From assembly GCA_963813415.1 (NCBI GenBank), contig CAWEYW010000009.1:372001-436000 (forward strand): 64,000 nucleotides of DNA. The letters are read 5' to 3'. The notes under the pieces were generated by a model. That model worked only from the letters and a program-made list of their open reading frames with translations, was not told the origin of the DNA and ran no database searches. Of this stretch, positions 1 through 9,821 are shown one piece after another. Made by a program: the position numbers and the translations under genes. This DNA is from CAIWHR01 sp963813415. Lineage in GTDB: Bacteria; Pseudomonadota; Gammaproteobacteria; Burkholderiales; Casimicrobiaceae. Within the stretch, counting starts at the first letter, position 1, and each line of letters begins with the position of its first letter.

Positions 1-2
1 TC

Positions 3-983
3 GATCCGCAGACGATCGACCTGCACTTCGCGCTGGGCAGCCTGTTCCGGCGGCAGGGCGAGATCGATCGTGCCATCCGCATGCACCAGAACCTGCTCGA
101 TCGCCCCGATCTCGCGGCCGACAAGCGGCAGGCCGTGATCTTCGAGCTCGCGCAGGATTTTCTTCGCGCCGGGTTGCTCGACCGCGCCGAAGAGCTCTTC
201 ACCAAGCTGGAGTCGACCCCGTTCGAGCACGCATCGCTCGGGTTCCTGCTGTCCATCTACGAGCAGGAGAAGGATTGGCCGAAGGCGATCACCGCCACGC
301 GCCGCATGGAAGCACTCGCGAAGCAGCCGTATTACAAGGAGATCGCGCAGTACCAGTGCGAGCTCGCCCAGGCGGCCTTGCTGAAGTCGGACTTCGCCGC
401 CGCGCGCCGCTACATCGACCTCGCGCTTGCCGAGTATCGCGCGTGCACCCGGGCCACGATGCTGCTCGGGGACCTCGAGGCGCAGCAGGGAAATCTCGAG
501 GCCGCCATCGATGCATGGCAGCGGATCGAAACGCAGAATCCCGCGTTCCTTTCGCTCGTCTCGGACCGCCTTGCCGACGCCTACCGCCGCACGTCGGGCA
601 ACGCGCAGGCGCTGCGCGTCATCAAGTCGTATCAGATGCAATATCCCTCGCTCGATCTCCTGACGACGGCGTTCAACCTGACACTTGCCGAGGAAGGCGC
701 GCAGCCAGCGGCCGAGCTCATCAAGGACGAGCTCGCGCGCAATCCGACGCTGCTGGGCCTCGACCGTCTGCTCGAAGCGCAGCTTGCGTCGGCGCCGCCC
801 GACCGGCGGCACGATCTCGAGCTCGTCAAGCAACTCGTCGGGCAGCACATCAAGAGGCTCGGCATGTACAAATGCGACCAATGCGGCTTTCGCGCCCGGC
901 AGTACTACTGGCGCTGCCCCGGCTGCGGCAAATGGGAAACCTACTCGCCAAGGCGCACGGAGACTCCCGATGGCTACGCCTGA
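3..983 (+). CDS. lapB: LapB (YciM) lipopolysaccharide assembly protein, 5' truncated
   Basis: The reading frame is open from the first bases of the window, so the start lies upstream. The visible part is a run of tetratricopeptide repeats that ends in a rubredoxin-like zinc ribbon with two CxxC pairs (CDQC and CPGC), a layout characteristic of LapB. LapB is an inner-membrane-anchored cytoplasmic scaffold that helps FtsH degrade LpxC and so sets the rate of lipid A synthesis; the N-terminal membrane anchor is outside the window. The stop overlaps the start of pyrF by 14 nt, indicating translational coupling. The identification is firm because repeats and terminal zinc ribbon occur together. 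Confidence 0.93.
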   Translation, partial: DPQTIDLHFALGSLFRRQGEIDRAIRMHQNLLDRPDLAADKRQAVIFELAQDFLRAGLLDRAEELFTKLESTPFEHASLGFLLSIYEQEKDWPKAITATRRMEALAKQPYYKEIAQYQCELAQAALLKSDFAAARRYIDLALAEYRACTRATMLLGDLEAQQGNLEAAIDAWQRIETQNPAFLSLVSDRLADAYRRTSGNAQALRVIKSYQMQYPSLDLLTTAFNLTLAEEGAQPAAELIKDELARNPTLLGLDRLLEAQLASAPPDRRHDLELVKQLVGQHIKRLGMYKCDQCGFRARQYYWRCPGCGKWETYSPRRTETPDGYA

Positions 984-1713
984 TTCCGCCCGGACATCCA
1001 TCGATCCGAAAGTGATCGTGGCCCTCGACTTCGCCAACCCGATGCACGCGCTCGGGCTCGCGGACCGCCTCGATCCACGGGACTGCGCGCTCAAGGTGGG
1101 CAAGGAAATGTTCGTGGTCGCCGGTCCGGAGCCGGTGCGCTGGATGGTAGCGCGCGGCTTTCGGGTGTTTCTCGATCTCAAGTTCCACGACATCCCGAAT
1201 ACGGTCGCGCAGGCGTGTGCGGCGGCCACCCGTCTTGGCGTATGGATGCTCAACGTGCACGCCTCCGGCGGCACGGCCATGCTCGATGCCGCGCGCGATG
1301 CCGTGGAGCGCACGGCGCGCACCGAGGGACGGGCGCGTCCCCTGCTCATCGCCGTGACCGTCCTGACGAGTCTCGCCGACGCGGATCTCGCCGCGCTGCG
1401 CATGCCCGCCGACGCGGCCGGGCAGGCGCTGCATCTCGCGCAGCTCGCGGCCGCGCACGGCCTCGACGGCGTCGTGTGCTCGGCGCTCGAAGCACCTGCG
1501 CTGCGCGCCGTGTTGCCCGCCGATTTCAGGCTGGTCACGCCGGGCATCCGTCCGGCCGGCAGCGCCGCCGATGACCAGGCACGCATCATCACGCCCGCGC
1601 GAGCCATCGCGAATGGCGCGGATTATCTGGTGATCGGCCGGCCGATCACGCAGGCCGCCGATCCGCTCGCCGCGCTCGCCGACATCAACGCAAACCTGGG
1701 AGTCGTTGCTTGA
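970..1713 (+). CDS. pyrF: Orotidine 5'-phosphate decarboxylase
   Basis: Converts orotidine monophosphate to UMP, the last step of de novo pyrimidine synthesis. The protein is about 247 residues, normal for the family. It shows the early strand VIVALDF and the active-site segment DLKFHDIPNTV, whose Asp/Lys/Asp residues form the catalytic array, plus a C-terminal phosphate-binding TPGIRP stretch. The frame is open further upstream, but the ATG at 970 matches the family N terminus and overlaps the lapB stop, so it is chosen. The gene is coupled to lapB upstream and ugd downstream. Confidence 0.95.
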   Translation: MATPDSARTSIDPKVIVALDFANPMHALGLADRLDPRDCALKVGKEMFVVAGPEPVRWMVARGFRVFLDLKFHDIPNTVAQACAAATRLGVWMLNVHASGGTAMLDAARDAVERTARTEGRARPLLIAVTVLTSLADADLAALRMPADAAGQALHLAQLAAAHGLDGVVCSALEAPALRAVLPADFRLVTPGIRPAGSAADDQARIITPARAIANGADYLVIGRPITQAADPLAALADINANLGVVA

Positions 1714-3032
1714 AGATAACCATGATCGGGACAGGCTATGTCGGCCTCGTCACCGGAACGTGCCTCGCCGAAGTCGGCAACGATGTGCTGTGTCTCGACG
1801 TCGACGTGCGCAAGATCGACATGCTCAATGCCGGTGGCGTACCCATCCACGAGCCGGGGCTCGAGCCGATGATCCGTCGCAACGTGGAAGCGGGGCGCCT
1901 GCGTTTCACCACCGACATCGACGCCGCCGTCGCCCATGGGCACCTCCAGTTCATCGCCGTCGGCACGCCGCCCGACGAGGACGGCTCGGCAGACATGCAA
2001 TACGTGCTCGCCGCCGCGCGCAACATCGGCGAGCGCATGAACGGCTTCACCATCATCGTCGACAAGTCCACGGTGCCCGTCGGCACGGCCGACCGCGTGC
2101 GGGCCACCATCGCCGAAGCGCTGAAGAAGCGCGGCGTCGAGCAGGAGTTCGCGGTGGTATCGAATCCCGAGTTCCTGAAGGAAGGGGCGGCGGTCGAGGA
2201 CTTCATGAAACCCGATCGGGTGGTGATCGGCGCGGATGACGAGCGAGCAATCGCCGCCATGCGTGCGGTATACGCGCCGTTCCAGCGCAATCACGAGCGC
2301 CTGCTGGTGATGGACGCGCGCTCCGCGGAGCTCACCAAGTACGCGGCCAACGCGATGCTGGCGACCCGCATATCGTTCATGAACGAGCTCGCGAATCTTG
2401 CCGATGACCTCGGCGCCGACATCGAGCACGTGCGCCAGGGCATCGGCTCCGATCCGCGCATCGGCTATCACTTCCTTTATCCCGGCGTGGGCTACGGCGG
2501 CTCGTGCTTTCCCAAGGACGTGAAGGCACTCCAGCACACCGCACGCCAGAGCGGGCGGCCGCTGGAGGTGCTCGATGCCGTGGAGCGCGCCAACGAGGCC
2601 CAGAAGATGCGGCTGGTCGAGAAGATCGTGCAACGCCTTGGCGAGGATCTCGGGGCGCGAACGTTCGCGGTATGGGGCCTCGCATTCAAGCCGAACACCG
2701 ACGACATGCGCGAGGCGCCTTCACGCGCCCTCATCGAGGCGCTCGCGCAGCGCGGGGCGCGCGTGATCGCCTACGACCCCGTCGCCATGAACGAGGCGCG
2801 CAGGGTCTTCGGCGAGCGGCCGGGACTGTCGTACGCCCGAACACCCATGGATGCGTTGAAGGCTGCCGACGCGCTGGTGGTGGTGACCGAGTGGAAGGAA
2901 TTCCGCAGTCCCGACTTCGAGGCGATCCGCTGCGCGCTGCGCGAGCCGCTGGTGTTCGACGGGCGCAACCTCTACGATCCGGCGGCGGTGCGCAGTGCGG
3001 GCCTGGAATACTTCGCGATCGGCCGGCGCTGA
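1710..3032 (+). CDS. ugd: UDP-glucose 6-dehydrogenase
   Basis: Oxidises UDP-glucose to UDP-glucuronate with two NAD+, supplying precursors for capsule, exopolysaccharide or lipid A decoration. The 440-residue protein starts with the Rossmann motif GTGYVGLV and has the catalytic-cysteine motif GGSCFPKD (Cys at about residue 266) and a C-terminal UDP-binding domain. The start is a TTG at 1710 that overlaps the pyrF stop in a TTGA arrangement; the next in-frame ATG is four codons later. The overlap favours TTG, since it leaves the family N terminus intact. Confidence 0.95.
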   Translation: MKITMIGTGYVGLVTGTCLAEVGNDVLCLDVDVRKIDMLNAGGVPIHEPGLEPMIRRNVEAGRLRFTTDIDAAVAHGHLQFIAVGTPPDEDGSADMQYVLAAARNIGERMNGFTIIVDKSTVPVGTADRVRATIAEALKKRGVEQEFAVVSNPEFLKEGAAVEDFMKPDRVVIGADDERAIAAMRAVYAPFQRNHERLLVMDARSAELTKYAANAMLATRISFMNELANLADDLGADIEHVRQGIGSDPRIGYHFLYPGVGYGGSCFPKDVKALQHTARQSGRPLEVLDAVERANEAQKMRLVEKIVQRLGEDLGARTFAVWGLAFKPNTDDMREAPSRALIEALAQRGARVIAYDPVAMNEARRVFGERPGLSYARTPMDALKAADALVVVTEWKEFRSPDFEAIRCALREPLVFDGRNLYDPAAVRSAGLEYFAIGRR

Positions 3033-3125
3033 TGGTGCATGCTTATCCCCGCAGCAGGTTCAGGGTGACGCCCGGCGTACCGACGGGTGAAGGCGCGCGC
3101 AAGCGCATCGAACTGATCGGTGATC

Positions 3126-4064
3126 ATGGCCGCACGTTTCTCTGAGTGGTCGACGCAGGTCGCGCGCAGCCGCGTGCTCGTGGCGGGCGACGTCATGCTC
3201 GACCGTTACTGGTTCGGCGAGGTCGAGCGCATCTCGCCGGAAGCGCCCGTGCCGGTCGTGAAGATCGCGCGCAGCGAGGAACGTCCCGGCGGCGCGGCCA
3301 ACGTGGCGCGCAATGCGACGGCACTTGGCGCGCGCTCGACGCTGCTGTCGGTGACCGGCGCCGACGAGGCGGGCGCCACCCTCGCCCGATTGTTGAGCGA
3401 GGACCACGTCACGACGTCGTTTCACCGCGATCCGGGCATCGCTACGACCGTGAAGCTCCGGGTGATCGGCCGCCAGCAGCAACTGCTGCGGATCGATTTC
3501 GAGACGGCGCCGTCGCACGAGATCCTGGCCTCGAAACTCGCCGATTACGATCGCCTGCTGCCCGATTGCGACGTCGTGATCCTGTCGGATTACGGCAAGG
3601 GCGGGCTGGCCCATATCACGACCATGATCGCGCGCGCCCGTGCGGCCGGCAAGGCCGTCCTGGTCGATCCCAAGGGCGACGACTGGGCGCGCTACAGCGG
3701 TGCGACGCTGCTGACGCCCAATCGCGCGGAATTCCGCGAAGTTGCGGGCCGCTGGCGCGACGAGTACGAGATGGCCGCGAAGGCGCAGGCACTGCGCGCG
3801 CAGTTGCGGCTCGAGGCGCTGCTCGTGACGCGCTCCGAGGAAGGGATGTCGCTCTATACCGCCGACGGGGCGCAGACGTTTCCTGCGCGGGCCCGCGAGG
3901 TGTACGACGTGTCCGGCGCCGGCGATACGGTGATCGCCACCGTCGGCGTGATGGTGGCCGCGGGTGCGCCCCTCGCGGTCGCGGTGCAGATCGCGAACGA
4001 GGCCGCCGGCGTGGTCGTGGGCAAGCTGGGTACGGCCGTCGTGCTTCCGCACGAGCTCGAGTAG
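3126..4064 (+). CDS. hldA: D-glycero-beta-D-manno-heptose-7-phosphate kinase
   Basis: PfkB/ribokinase-family kinase that phosphorylates heptose 7-phosphate at C1 in ADP-heptose synthesis for the LPS core. The protein has about 312 residues, matching the kinase half alone (RfaE domain I); no adenylyltransferase domain follows, as in betaproteobacteria with separate HldA and HldC. Family signatures are the N-terminal RVLVAGDVMLDRYW, the GGAANVA substrate loop and the C-terminal SGAGDT anion hole with its catalytic Asp. A GTG at 3120 is an alternative start. The gene follows ugd after a 93-nt gap, and the LPS context (lapB, ugd) agrees. Confidence 0.92.
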   Translation: MAARFSEWSTQVARSRVLVAGDVMLDRYWFGEVERISPEAPVPVVKIARSEERPGGAANVARNATALGARSTLLSVTGADEAGATLARLLSEDHVTTSFHRDPGIATTVKLRVIGRQQQLLRIDFETAPSHEILASKLADYDRLLPDCDVVILSDYGKGGLAHITTMIARARAAGKAVLVDPKGDDWARYSGATLLTPNRAEFREVAGRWRDEYEMAAKAQALRAQLRLEALLVTRSEEGMSLYTADGAQTFPARAREVYDVSGAGDTVIATVGVMVAAGAPLAVAVQIANEAAGVVVGKLGTAVVLPHELE

Positions 4065-4085
4065 GCCGATCGGCGCGCGCATCGC

Positions 4086-5441
4086 ATGGCCAAGGCGAAG
4101 ACGGTCTACAGCTGCACCGAATGCGGCGGCCAGAGCCCGAAGTGGCAGGGACAGTGCCCGCAGTGCAACGCCTGGAACACCCTGGTGGAGTCCGTTGCGG
4201 CGCCGGTACCGTCGCGGTTCCAGAGTGTCGCCGGCAAGGCGAGCACCGTCCGCACCCTCAGCTCCGTCGATGCGACCGATTCACCACGCTTCCCGTCCGG
4301 GATCGAGGAGTTCGACCGCGTGCTCGGCGGCGGCATGGTGCCCGGCGGGGTGATCCTGCTGGGCGGGGATCCGGGCATCGGCAAGTCCACGCTGCTGCTG
4401 CAGGCCATGGCCGCCATCGGCGCATCGCGCAAGGCGCTGTACGTCACCGGCGAGGAATCCGTCGAGCAGGTTGCGCTGCGGGCACAGCGGCTCGGGCTCG
4501 TGAACGCCCCGGTGTCGCTGCTCGCCGAAGTGCAGCTCGAGGCGATCGCCGCCACCATCGCGTCGGAGCAGCCGGAAGTCGTCGTGGTCGACTCGATCCA
4601 GACCGTGTACACCGAGGCGCTGACCTCGGCCCCGGGCAGCGTCGCTCAGGTGCGCGAATGCGCGGCCCAGCTCACCCGACTCGCCAAGCAGCGCGGGGTG
4701 GTCGTGATTTTCGTGGGGCACGTCACCAAGGAAGGTGCCATCGCGGGCCCGCGCGTGCTCGAGCACATCGTGGACACCGTGCTCTATTTCGAAGGCGACA
4801 CCCACTCCAGCTTTCGCCTGGTCCGCGCCATCAAGAACCGGTTCGGTGCCGCCAACGAGCTCGGCGTCTTCGGGATGACCGAGAGAGGCCTGAAGGGTGT
4901 GTCCAATCCCTCCGCGATGTTCCTGTCGCAACACGCGGAAGCCGTGCCGGGCTCGGCGATCGTCGCCACCATGGAAGGGTCGCGTCCCCTGCTCGTGGAG
5001 ATCCAGGCGCTGGTCGACCCTGTGCAGGGCAGCAACGCGCGCCGTCTGTCGGTGGGTCTCGATCCCCAGCGCCTTGCGTTGCTTCTCGCCGTGCTGCACC
5101 GCCATGGTGGCGTCGAGACCGGCGGCTACGACGTCTTCGTCAACGCGGTCGGTGGAGTGCGCATCATCGAGCCCGCCGCGGATCTTGCCATCCTGCTCGC
5201 CGTCAACTCGTCGTTGCGCTCGCGGGCCTTGCCTGCCAAGACGATGGTCTTTGGCGAAGTCGGCCTCGCCGGCGAGATCCGGCCGGTGCAGCGAGGTCAG
5301 GAACGTATTCGGGAAGCGGCCAAGCTGGGGTTCCGCCAGGTTCTTATACCTAACATGAACAAACCACGTCAAGCCATTGAAGGTGTGAAGATAATCGGTG
5401 TTGATCGCGTGGACGAAGCCGTCGCCCTGATGCGCGAATAG
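4086..5441 (+). CDS. radA: DNA repair protein RadA (Sms)
   Basis: RecA-related ATPase that processes recombination intermediates. The order of domains is typical: a Cys4 zinc finger (Cys10, 13, 24, 27), a RecA-like core with Walker A GGDPGIGKST at 93-102, the RadA-specific KNRFG motif, and a C-terminal Lon-protease-like domain. Its 451 residues equal the usual length. It lies 21 nt after hldA and its stop is 3 nt from the stop of the oppositely oriented glycosyltransferase-like gene. Confidence 0.96.
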   Translation: MAKAKTVYSCTECGGQSPKWQGQCPQCNAWNTLVESVAAPVPSRFQSVAGKASTVRTLSSVDATDSPRFPSGIEEFDRVLGGGMVPGGVILLGGDPGIGKSTLLLQAMAAIGASRKALYVTGEESVEQVALRAQRLGLVNAPVSLLAEVQLEAIAATIASEQPEVVVVDSIQTVYTEALTSAPGSVAQVRECAAQLTRLAKQRGVVVIFVGHVTKEGAIAGPRVLEHIVDTVLYFEGDTHSSFRLVRAIKNRFGAANELGVFGMTERGLKGVSNPSAMFLSQHAEAVPGSAIVATMEGSRPLLVEIQALVDPVQGSNARRLSVGLDPQRLALLLAVLHRHGGVETGGYDVFVNAVGGVRIIEPAADLAILLAVNSSLRSRALPAKTMVFGEVGLAGEIRPVQRGQERIREAAKLGFRQVLIPNMNKPRQAIEGVKIIGVDRVDEAVALMRE

Positions 5442-5444
5442 CGG

Positions 5445-7559
5445 TCAGGATGCCCGGACCACGATAGGCGCACGCTGTCCGCTAGCGTGCTGGGCGAGCA
5501 TCGCTTCGTACGCCTGCTCGAGGCCTCGCGTCGTGGTCGCCACATCGAACAGGGACGATTCTCGCCCCTGCGTTTCCAGATAGCGGCGCAGCGCGCGGCA
5601 GCGCTCGCCGTCCTGGGCCAGCGCCGCGGCAAGGGTGACGTAGTCGGCAGCATCGCGCGCGATCAGTTCAGGCAGCCCGACCGCGCGCAGCACGCTGGCA
5701 GCGACCCGGCCGGCGAAGGTGTCGCCGGCAAAGCTCACGACCGGACAGCCTGCCCACAAGGCATCGGCCGTGGTCGTGTGTCCGTTGTACGGCCAGGTAT
5801 CGAGGCAGAGATCGGCGCAGGCGTACAGGGCGAGATACTCGGGGTTCGCCCGCTTGGTCGCGAACACCACCCTTGCCGGGGAGATCCCGCGCGCCGAAGC
5901 CTCCGTGCGCAGCCGGGACATGGCCGGATCGTCGCCGCTTCGCGCCAGCAGCCAGAGCACTGCGTCGGGGCACGCGCGAAGGATGGCTGCCCAGGCATCA
6001 AGGACCTGGGGGTTGATCTTGTAAGTCTGGTTGAAGCAGCACAGGACCGGCGCGCTCTCCGGCAATCCCAAGTCGCGACGCGAGGCCACAGGCGCGATGG
6101 TACGGGTGCGGTCGTTGACCTGATAGCAGCCCGGGAGCTGCACCAGGGTTTCGCTGTAATCGGCGGCGTGGTCGAGCGGCGTCACCGTGGCGTCGCCGAC
6201 CAGGTAGTCGATGAAGGCTGCCCCGCTGGTGCCGGGATAGCCGAGGTAGCTCACCTGGATCGGCGCGGGGCGCAGCGCCAGCACATCCATGCGCGCGTGC
6301 TCCGTGTGTCCCTTGAGGTCGACCAGGATGTCCACGCGGTCGCCGCGTATTTGCGTGGCGAGCTGCTCCGCAGACCAGCCCCGTGCCTCCACCATGCGAT
6401 CGAAGGCCGCGAGCAGCCGTTTTCGCAGTGGGCTTTGGTCGTCCGGTCCGGTAGAATATGCAACGACGTGGTAACGCTTGCGATCGTGGTGCTCGAACAG
6501 GCCCGCGGTCAACAGCGCAGTGGCGTGCATGTGGAAATCGGCCGAGAGATAGCCGATCGTCAGCCGGTCGCGGACGGGAGCAGTCGTCTGCCGAGCGGTT
6601 CCGACCCCTTGTGCCGTATCCGTCCCCGACGAAGATGCTGGTCCGAAGCGCGCGACCCATGTCTCGGCGCATTGCCGTTGCAGGGCGCGTGACCCCGGAT
6701 CGCTGAGCAGGCAGAACGGCGACAGCAGCGGCAGCTTCGCCTGAATGCCGGCGCGGAAACGCGCCTGCAGTTCGTCGAGGTCGTGCCAGTCGGCAAGGCG
6801 CTTGCGCACAAAAAGTAGCTGCGACAGCGCGGCGCCACGGGGGTCGGCAACGCGCAGCGCCCGTTCGTAGGCGTCCGCCGCGGCGGGAAGGTCCGCGAGG
6901 CGTTCGCAAAGGCTGCCGAGCTGGAAAGCGAGCGCGGCGTCCGGCATTTGCCGGAGCGCGTCTTCCAGGGTGCGCCGCGCATGGCGGGAACGGCCCCTTG
7001 CCTCCTGGAGCGTGGCACGAAGGCCGACCAGCGCGGGGGTCCCGGGGACGAGGGACAGAGCACGGACGACGGCCTGTTCGGCGTCGAGGTATCGGTGCTG
7101 GTGCTCCATTGCCAGCGCCAGGTTGTACCAGAGGGCCGGCGAGCGCGGGTCCAGCTTGAGCGCATGCCGCGTTGCGCGCTCGGCATCCAGGGCGCGGCCG
7201 GCATCGAGGAGCATCGCGGCGAAGTTCGCCCAGATCGGGGCGTCGTCCGGTGCACGGACGGTGGCCTGCTCGAGCGCGGCCGCGGCGTCTGCCACGCGCC
7301 CGACCGCCTGGTAGGCAAGCGCGAGATTGCTCCAGGCGTCGGCGGGCTGCGGATCCAGCGCAACCGCGCGCTCGAGGCGCGGGAGCGCAGCAGCGTGGTT
7401 GCCGGCCTGGAACAGCAGGACGCCGGAATAGTGCAGCGCCGGTGCATGCGCCGGCGAGCGTGCCAGGACGGTGTTGTAGGCGTCGAGGGCTTCGCGCACA
7501 CGGCCTTGCTGGTGCAGCGCGAAGGCGCGCCGGAAGTGGTCGTCGGATCGGGTGGTCAA
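5445..7559 (-). CDS. TPR/SPINDLY-type O-GlcNAc transferase-like protein
   Basis: The N-terminal 300 or so residues are tetratricopeptide repeats. The C-terminal half matches the catalytic domain of O-linked GlcNAc transferases (GT41), including GYLSADFHMHATALL, ILVDLKGHTEHARMD and VSYLGYPGTSG, ending in the UDP-sugar-binding second Rossmann lobe. Bacterial members may glycosylate cytoplasmic or surface proteins; the substrate cannot be told. The start is uncertain: the frame is open to an ATG at 7727, but family similarity begins near residue 55 of that version, so a TTG at 7559 is proposed without a clear ribosome site. It is convergent with radA. Confidence 0.8.
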   Translation of the reverse strand: MTTRSDDHFRRAFALHQQGRVREALDAYNTVLARSPAHAPALHYSGVLLFQAGNHAAALPRLERAVALDPQPADAWSNLALAYQAVGRVADAAAALEQATVRAPDDAPIWANFAAMLLDAGRALDAERATRHALKLDPRSPALWYNLALAMEHQHRYLDAEQAVVRALSLVPGTPALVGLRATLQEARGRSRHARRTLEDALRQMPDAALAFQLGSLCERLADLPAAADAYERALRVADPRGAALSQLLFVRKRLADWHDLDELQARFRAGIQAKLPLLSPFCLLSDPGSRALQRQCAETWVARFGPASSSGTDTAQGVGTARQTTAPVRDRLTIGYLSADFHMHATALLTAGLFEHHDRKRYHVVAYSTGPDDQSPLRKRLLAAFDRMVEARGWSAEQLATQIRGDRVDILVDLKGHTEHARMDVLALRPAPIQVSYLGYPGTSGAAFIDYLVGDATVTPLDHAADYSETLVQLPGCYQVNDRTRTIAPVASRRDLGLPESAPVLCCFNQTYKINPQVLDAWAAILRACPDAVLWLLARSGDDPAMSRLRTEASARGISPARVVFATKRANPEYLALYACADLCLDTWPYNGHTTTADALWAGCPVVSFAGDTFAGRVAASVLRAVGLPELIARDAADYVTLAAALAQDGERCRALRRYLETQGRESSLFDVATTTRGLEQAYEAMLAQHASGQRAPIVVRAS

Positions 7560-7878
7560 GGCACGAGGCGTGGGCGAGCAGGGCCGCAGTCTAGCCCAAC
7601 GCCTCTGCGGTTCGCGCGGATGCTGCCGATAAGGCAGTTGCGTCGGCGGCCAATACGCTTCGCGCGTTAGGCAGCGACCATGGGCGGTTGGGCGAACAAG
7701 GTGGCAGGGTGCGACAGATTGCTGCACCGCGTTTGACCGCGATCAACCCGTCAGGCGCGACGGCTTGTTCAAATGACGGAGGCCGTGCGACGGGTACGGC
7801 GGAGCGCTTTCGACCGCGCCGTGGCGCGGCACTGCAACCTGCTTCGGCGGCGACCCGGGGCGATGAACGAGTATCACG
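7560..7878. other. Intergenic region, divergent promoters expected
   Basis: About 320 bases between the divergently transcribed TPR glycosyltransferase and the FtsH-like gene. Promoters for both should lie here, but no convincing -35/-10 pair, operator or RNA gene was seen. If the glycosyltransferase starts at the ATG at 7727, half of this stretch is coding. Confidence 0.4.
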
Positions 7879-9756
7879 ATGCCGAAAAGCAGGAAATTGA
7901 TCTGGGTAACGCTGCTGGTGCTGGGCTTCCTCGGCCTTGCCGTCCAGGGGCTCATGACCGCGGCCCATTACGACCGCGCGGTCCCGGAAGTGCAGGCCAT
8001 GGTCAAGGAACAGACCGACTGGTTGCGCGCCGAGAAGGACGTCGGGGCATTTGCCAGCGATCTCAACGCCGATGCCATCTCCATGCTCGGCGAAGCGACC
8101 AACATGTACCTCGTCACGCGGCACGACGGCAGCCGGTACTTCGTGTTCAAGTCCGACGCGCGTCTCCCGGCCCTCGAGTCGTGGGTGAGCAGGGGCGGCA
8201 AGCTGTTCGTGCTGAACCAGTCCGTCAATCCCGCGCCCAGCGGCACCTCGCGGGTAGCGCAGCAACTCCTGCGGGTCTTCTCGCCGGAACTCGTCATCCC
8301 CCTCGCGCTCCTCTTCCTGGTGGCGCTGCAGCTGCGCACCATGCAAGGCTCGGGGTCGCGCTTCGCCCCGGTATCCAAGCCCACCCTCCGCTTCGATGAC
8401 GTGATCGGCGTACGCGAGGCGAAGCGCGAGCTTTCCGACCTCGCGGGCGCGCTCGGCGATCGCACGGCGTACGACAAGCTCGGCGCCAAGCCACCGCGCG
8501 GCGTACTGCTTTCGGGTCCGCCGGGAACCGGCAAGACGCTCCTCGCCAAGGCCCTCGCCGGCGAAACCGGCGCCAACTTCATTGCCATCGACGGGAGTGC
8601 CTTCACCGACAAGTTCGTCGGGATGGGCGTGCATCGGGTGCGCTCGCTGTTCCGTACGGCCCGCAAGCATTCCCCCTGCGTGGTCTTCATCGACGAGATC
8701 GACGGGGTAGGCCGCCGGTCTGCCGGCGACGAGGCGGTATCGCAGGAAAACAACCGCATCATCAATGCACTGCTCACGGAGCTTGATGGCTTCTCGAGCA
8801 ACGATAGCGTGGTCGTGCTCGCGGCCACCAATCACCCCGAGAACGTCGACGCCGCCTTGCTGCGCGAAGGCCGGTTCGACCGGAAGTGCAACCTGAGTCT
8901 GCCGGCGCTCAAGGACCGCACCGCGCTGTTCGAGCTTTACAGCCGCGGCGTTACCGTGGGATCCGACGCCAACTTCGAGGTTCTGGCGCGACGCACGAGC
9001 GGCATGGCGCCGGCTGCCATCGCCTCGGTGGTGAACACCGCGGCACGCCTCGCCGCACGGCAGGACGCCGCCGCCGTCGCGCACACCCACTACCTCGAGG
9101 CGATCAGCCTGCAGCAGCTCGGGTCGCCCTCGCCGGAGGTGAAAATGGGCGAACGCGAGCGCGAGCGCACCGCCTACCATGAGGCGGGGCACGCCATCAT
9201 CGGCCGCGTCGTTGGCGCCGGCGTGGTCGAGAAGGTCACGATTCTTCCGCACAGCAACGCCCTGGGCGTGACGGTGCTCACCCCGGAAGAAGATCGCTAC
9301 CTGCACACCGAGCGCGAGCTCGAGGCACGCATCGAGATGATGCTCGGTGGCCGGGCAGCCGAGCTGGTGGCCTACGGCGTCGCGTCCACGGGCGCGTCGA
9401 ACGATCTCGAGCGCGCATCGCAGATCGCCTTCCGGATGATCGCCGAATATGGTTTCAGCGCGAAGAACGGTCCGTTCAGCCTGGCGGGGCTTACCGAGAA
9501 GCTGCCCGGCGCGACCAATGAAGCCGTGGCGGAGGCCCGCCAGATGATCAAGGACCTGGAGCAGCGCTGCCTGACGCGGCTGCACGCCCACCGTCCGGTG
9601 CTCGAGGCGCTCGCGGCTGCGCTGCTCGCCGACGAAACCGTCGAAGGCGACGAGCTCGAAGCCATCCTCGATCTCGCCGGCGATGGTGTGCAGCAAGCGG
9701 ATTCCACTGCGCTCCTCGCCGCTGCCGTGACCACCGACATCCGCGCCGCACACTGA
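7879..9756 (+). CDS. FtsH-like membrane AAA+ zinc metalloprotease
   Basis: A 625-residue protein with FtsH architecture. It has a membrane helix at about 8-26, a short periplasmic domain, a second helix at about 137-153, an AAA+ module (Walker A GPPGTGKT at 213-220, Walker B VVFIDEID at 268-275, second region of homology NHPENVDAALLREGRFDR) and an M41 protease domain with HEAGH at 434-438. It should degrade membrane or cytoplasmic proteins in an ATP- and zinc-dependent manner. It is probably a paralogue of the housekeeping FtsH: the periplasmic domain is divergent and the usual yhbY-rlmE-ftsH-folP context is missing. The start ATG follows an open upstream region. Confidence 0.88.
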   Translation: MPKSRKLIWVTLLVLGFLGLAVQGLMTAAHYDRAVPEVQAMVKEQTDWLRAEKDVGAFASDLNADAISMLGEATNMYLVTRHDGSRYFVFKSDARLPALESWVSRGGKLFVLNQSVNPAPSGTSRVAQQLLRVFSPELVIPLALLFLVALQLRTMQGSGSRFAPVSKPTLRFDDVIGVREAKRELSDLAGALGDRTAYDKLGAKPPRGVLLSGPPGTGKTLLAKALAGETGANFIAIDGSAFTDKFVGMGVHRVRSLFRTARKHSPCVVFIDEIDGVGRRSAGDEAVSQENNRIINALLTELDGFSSNDSVVVLAATNHPENVDAALLREGRFDRKCNLSLPALKDRTALFELYSRGVTVGSDANFEVLARRTSGMAPAAIASVVNTAARLAARQDAAAVAHTHYLEAISLQQLGSPSPEVKMGERERERTAYHEAGHAIIGRVVGAGVVEKVTILPHSNALGVTVLTPEEDRYLHTERELEARIEMMLGGRAAELVAYGVASTGASNDLERASQIAFRMIAEYGFSAKNGPFSLAGLTEKLPGATNEAVAEARQMIKDLEQRCLTRLHAHRPVLEALAAALLADETVEGDELEAILDLAGDGVQQADSTALLAAAVTTDIRAAH

Positions 9757-9768
9757 CCCGCACGGACG

Positions 9769-9790
9769 GGCGGAGCGACCGTGCTCCGCC
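9769..9790 (+). terminator. GC-rich hairpin after the FtsH-like gene
   Basis: A perfect 8-bp stem (GGCGGAGC / GCTCCGCC) with a 6-nt loop lies 12 nt after the protease stop and before aroG. No T-run follows, so it may be a Rho-assisted terminator or attenuating hairpin rather than a classical intrinsic terminator. Confidence 0.3.
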
Positions 9791-9821
9791 GGGTTGGTGC
9801 ACGGCACGGTACGAGGACGTG

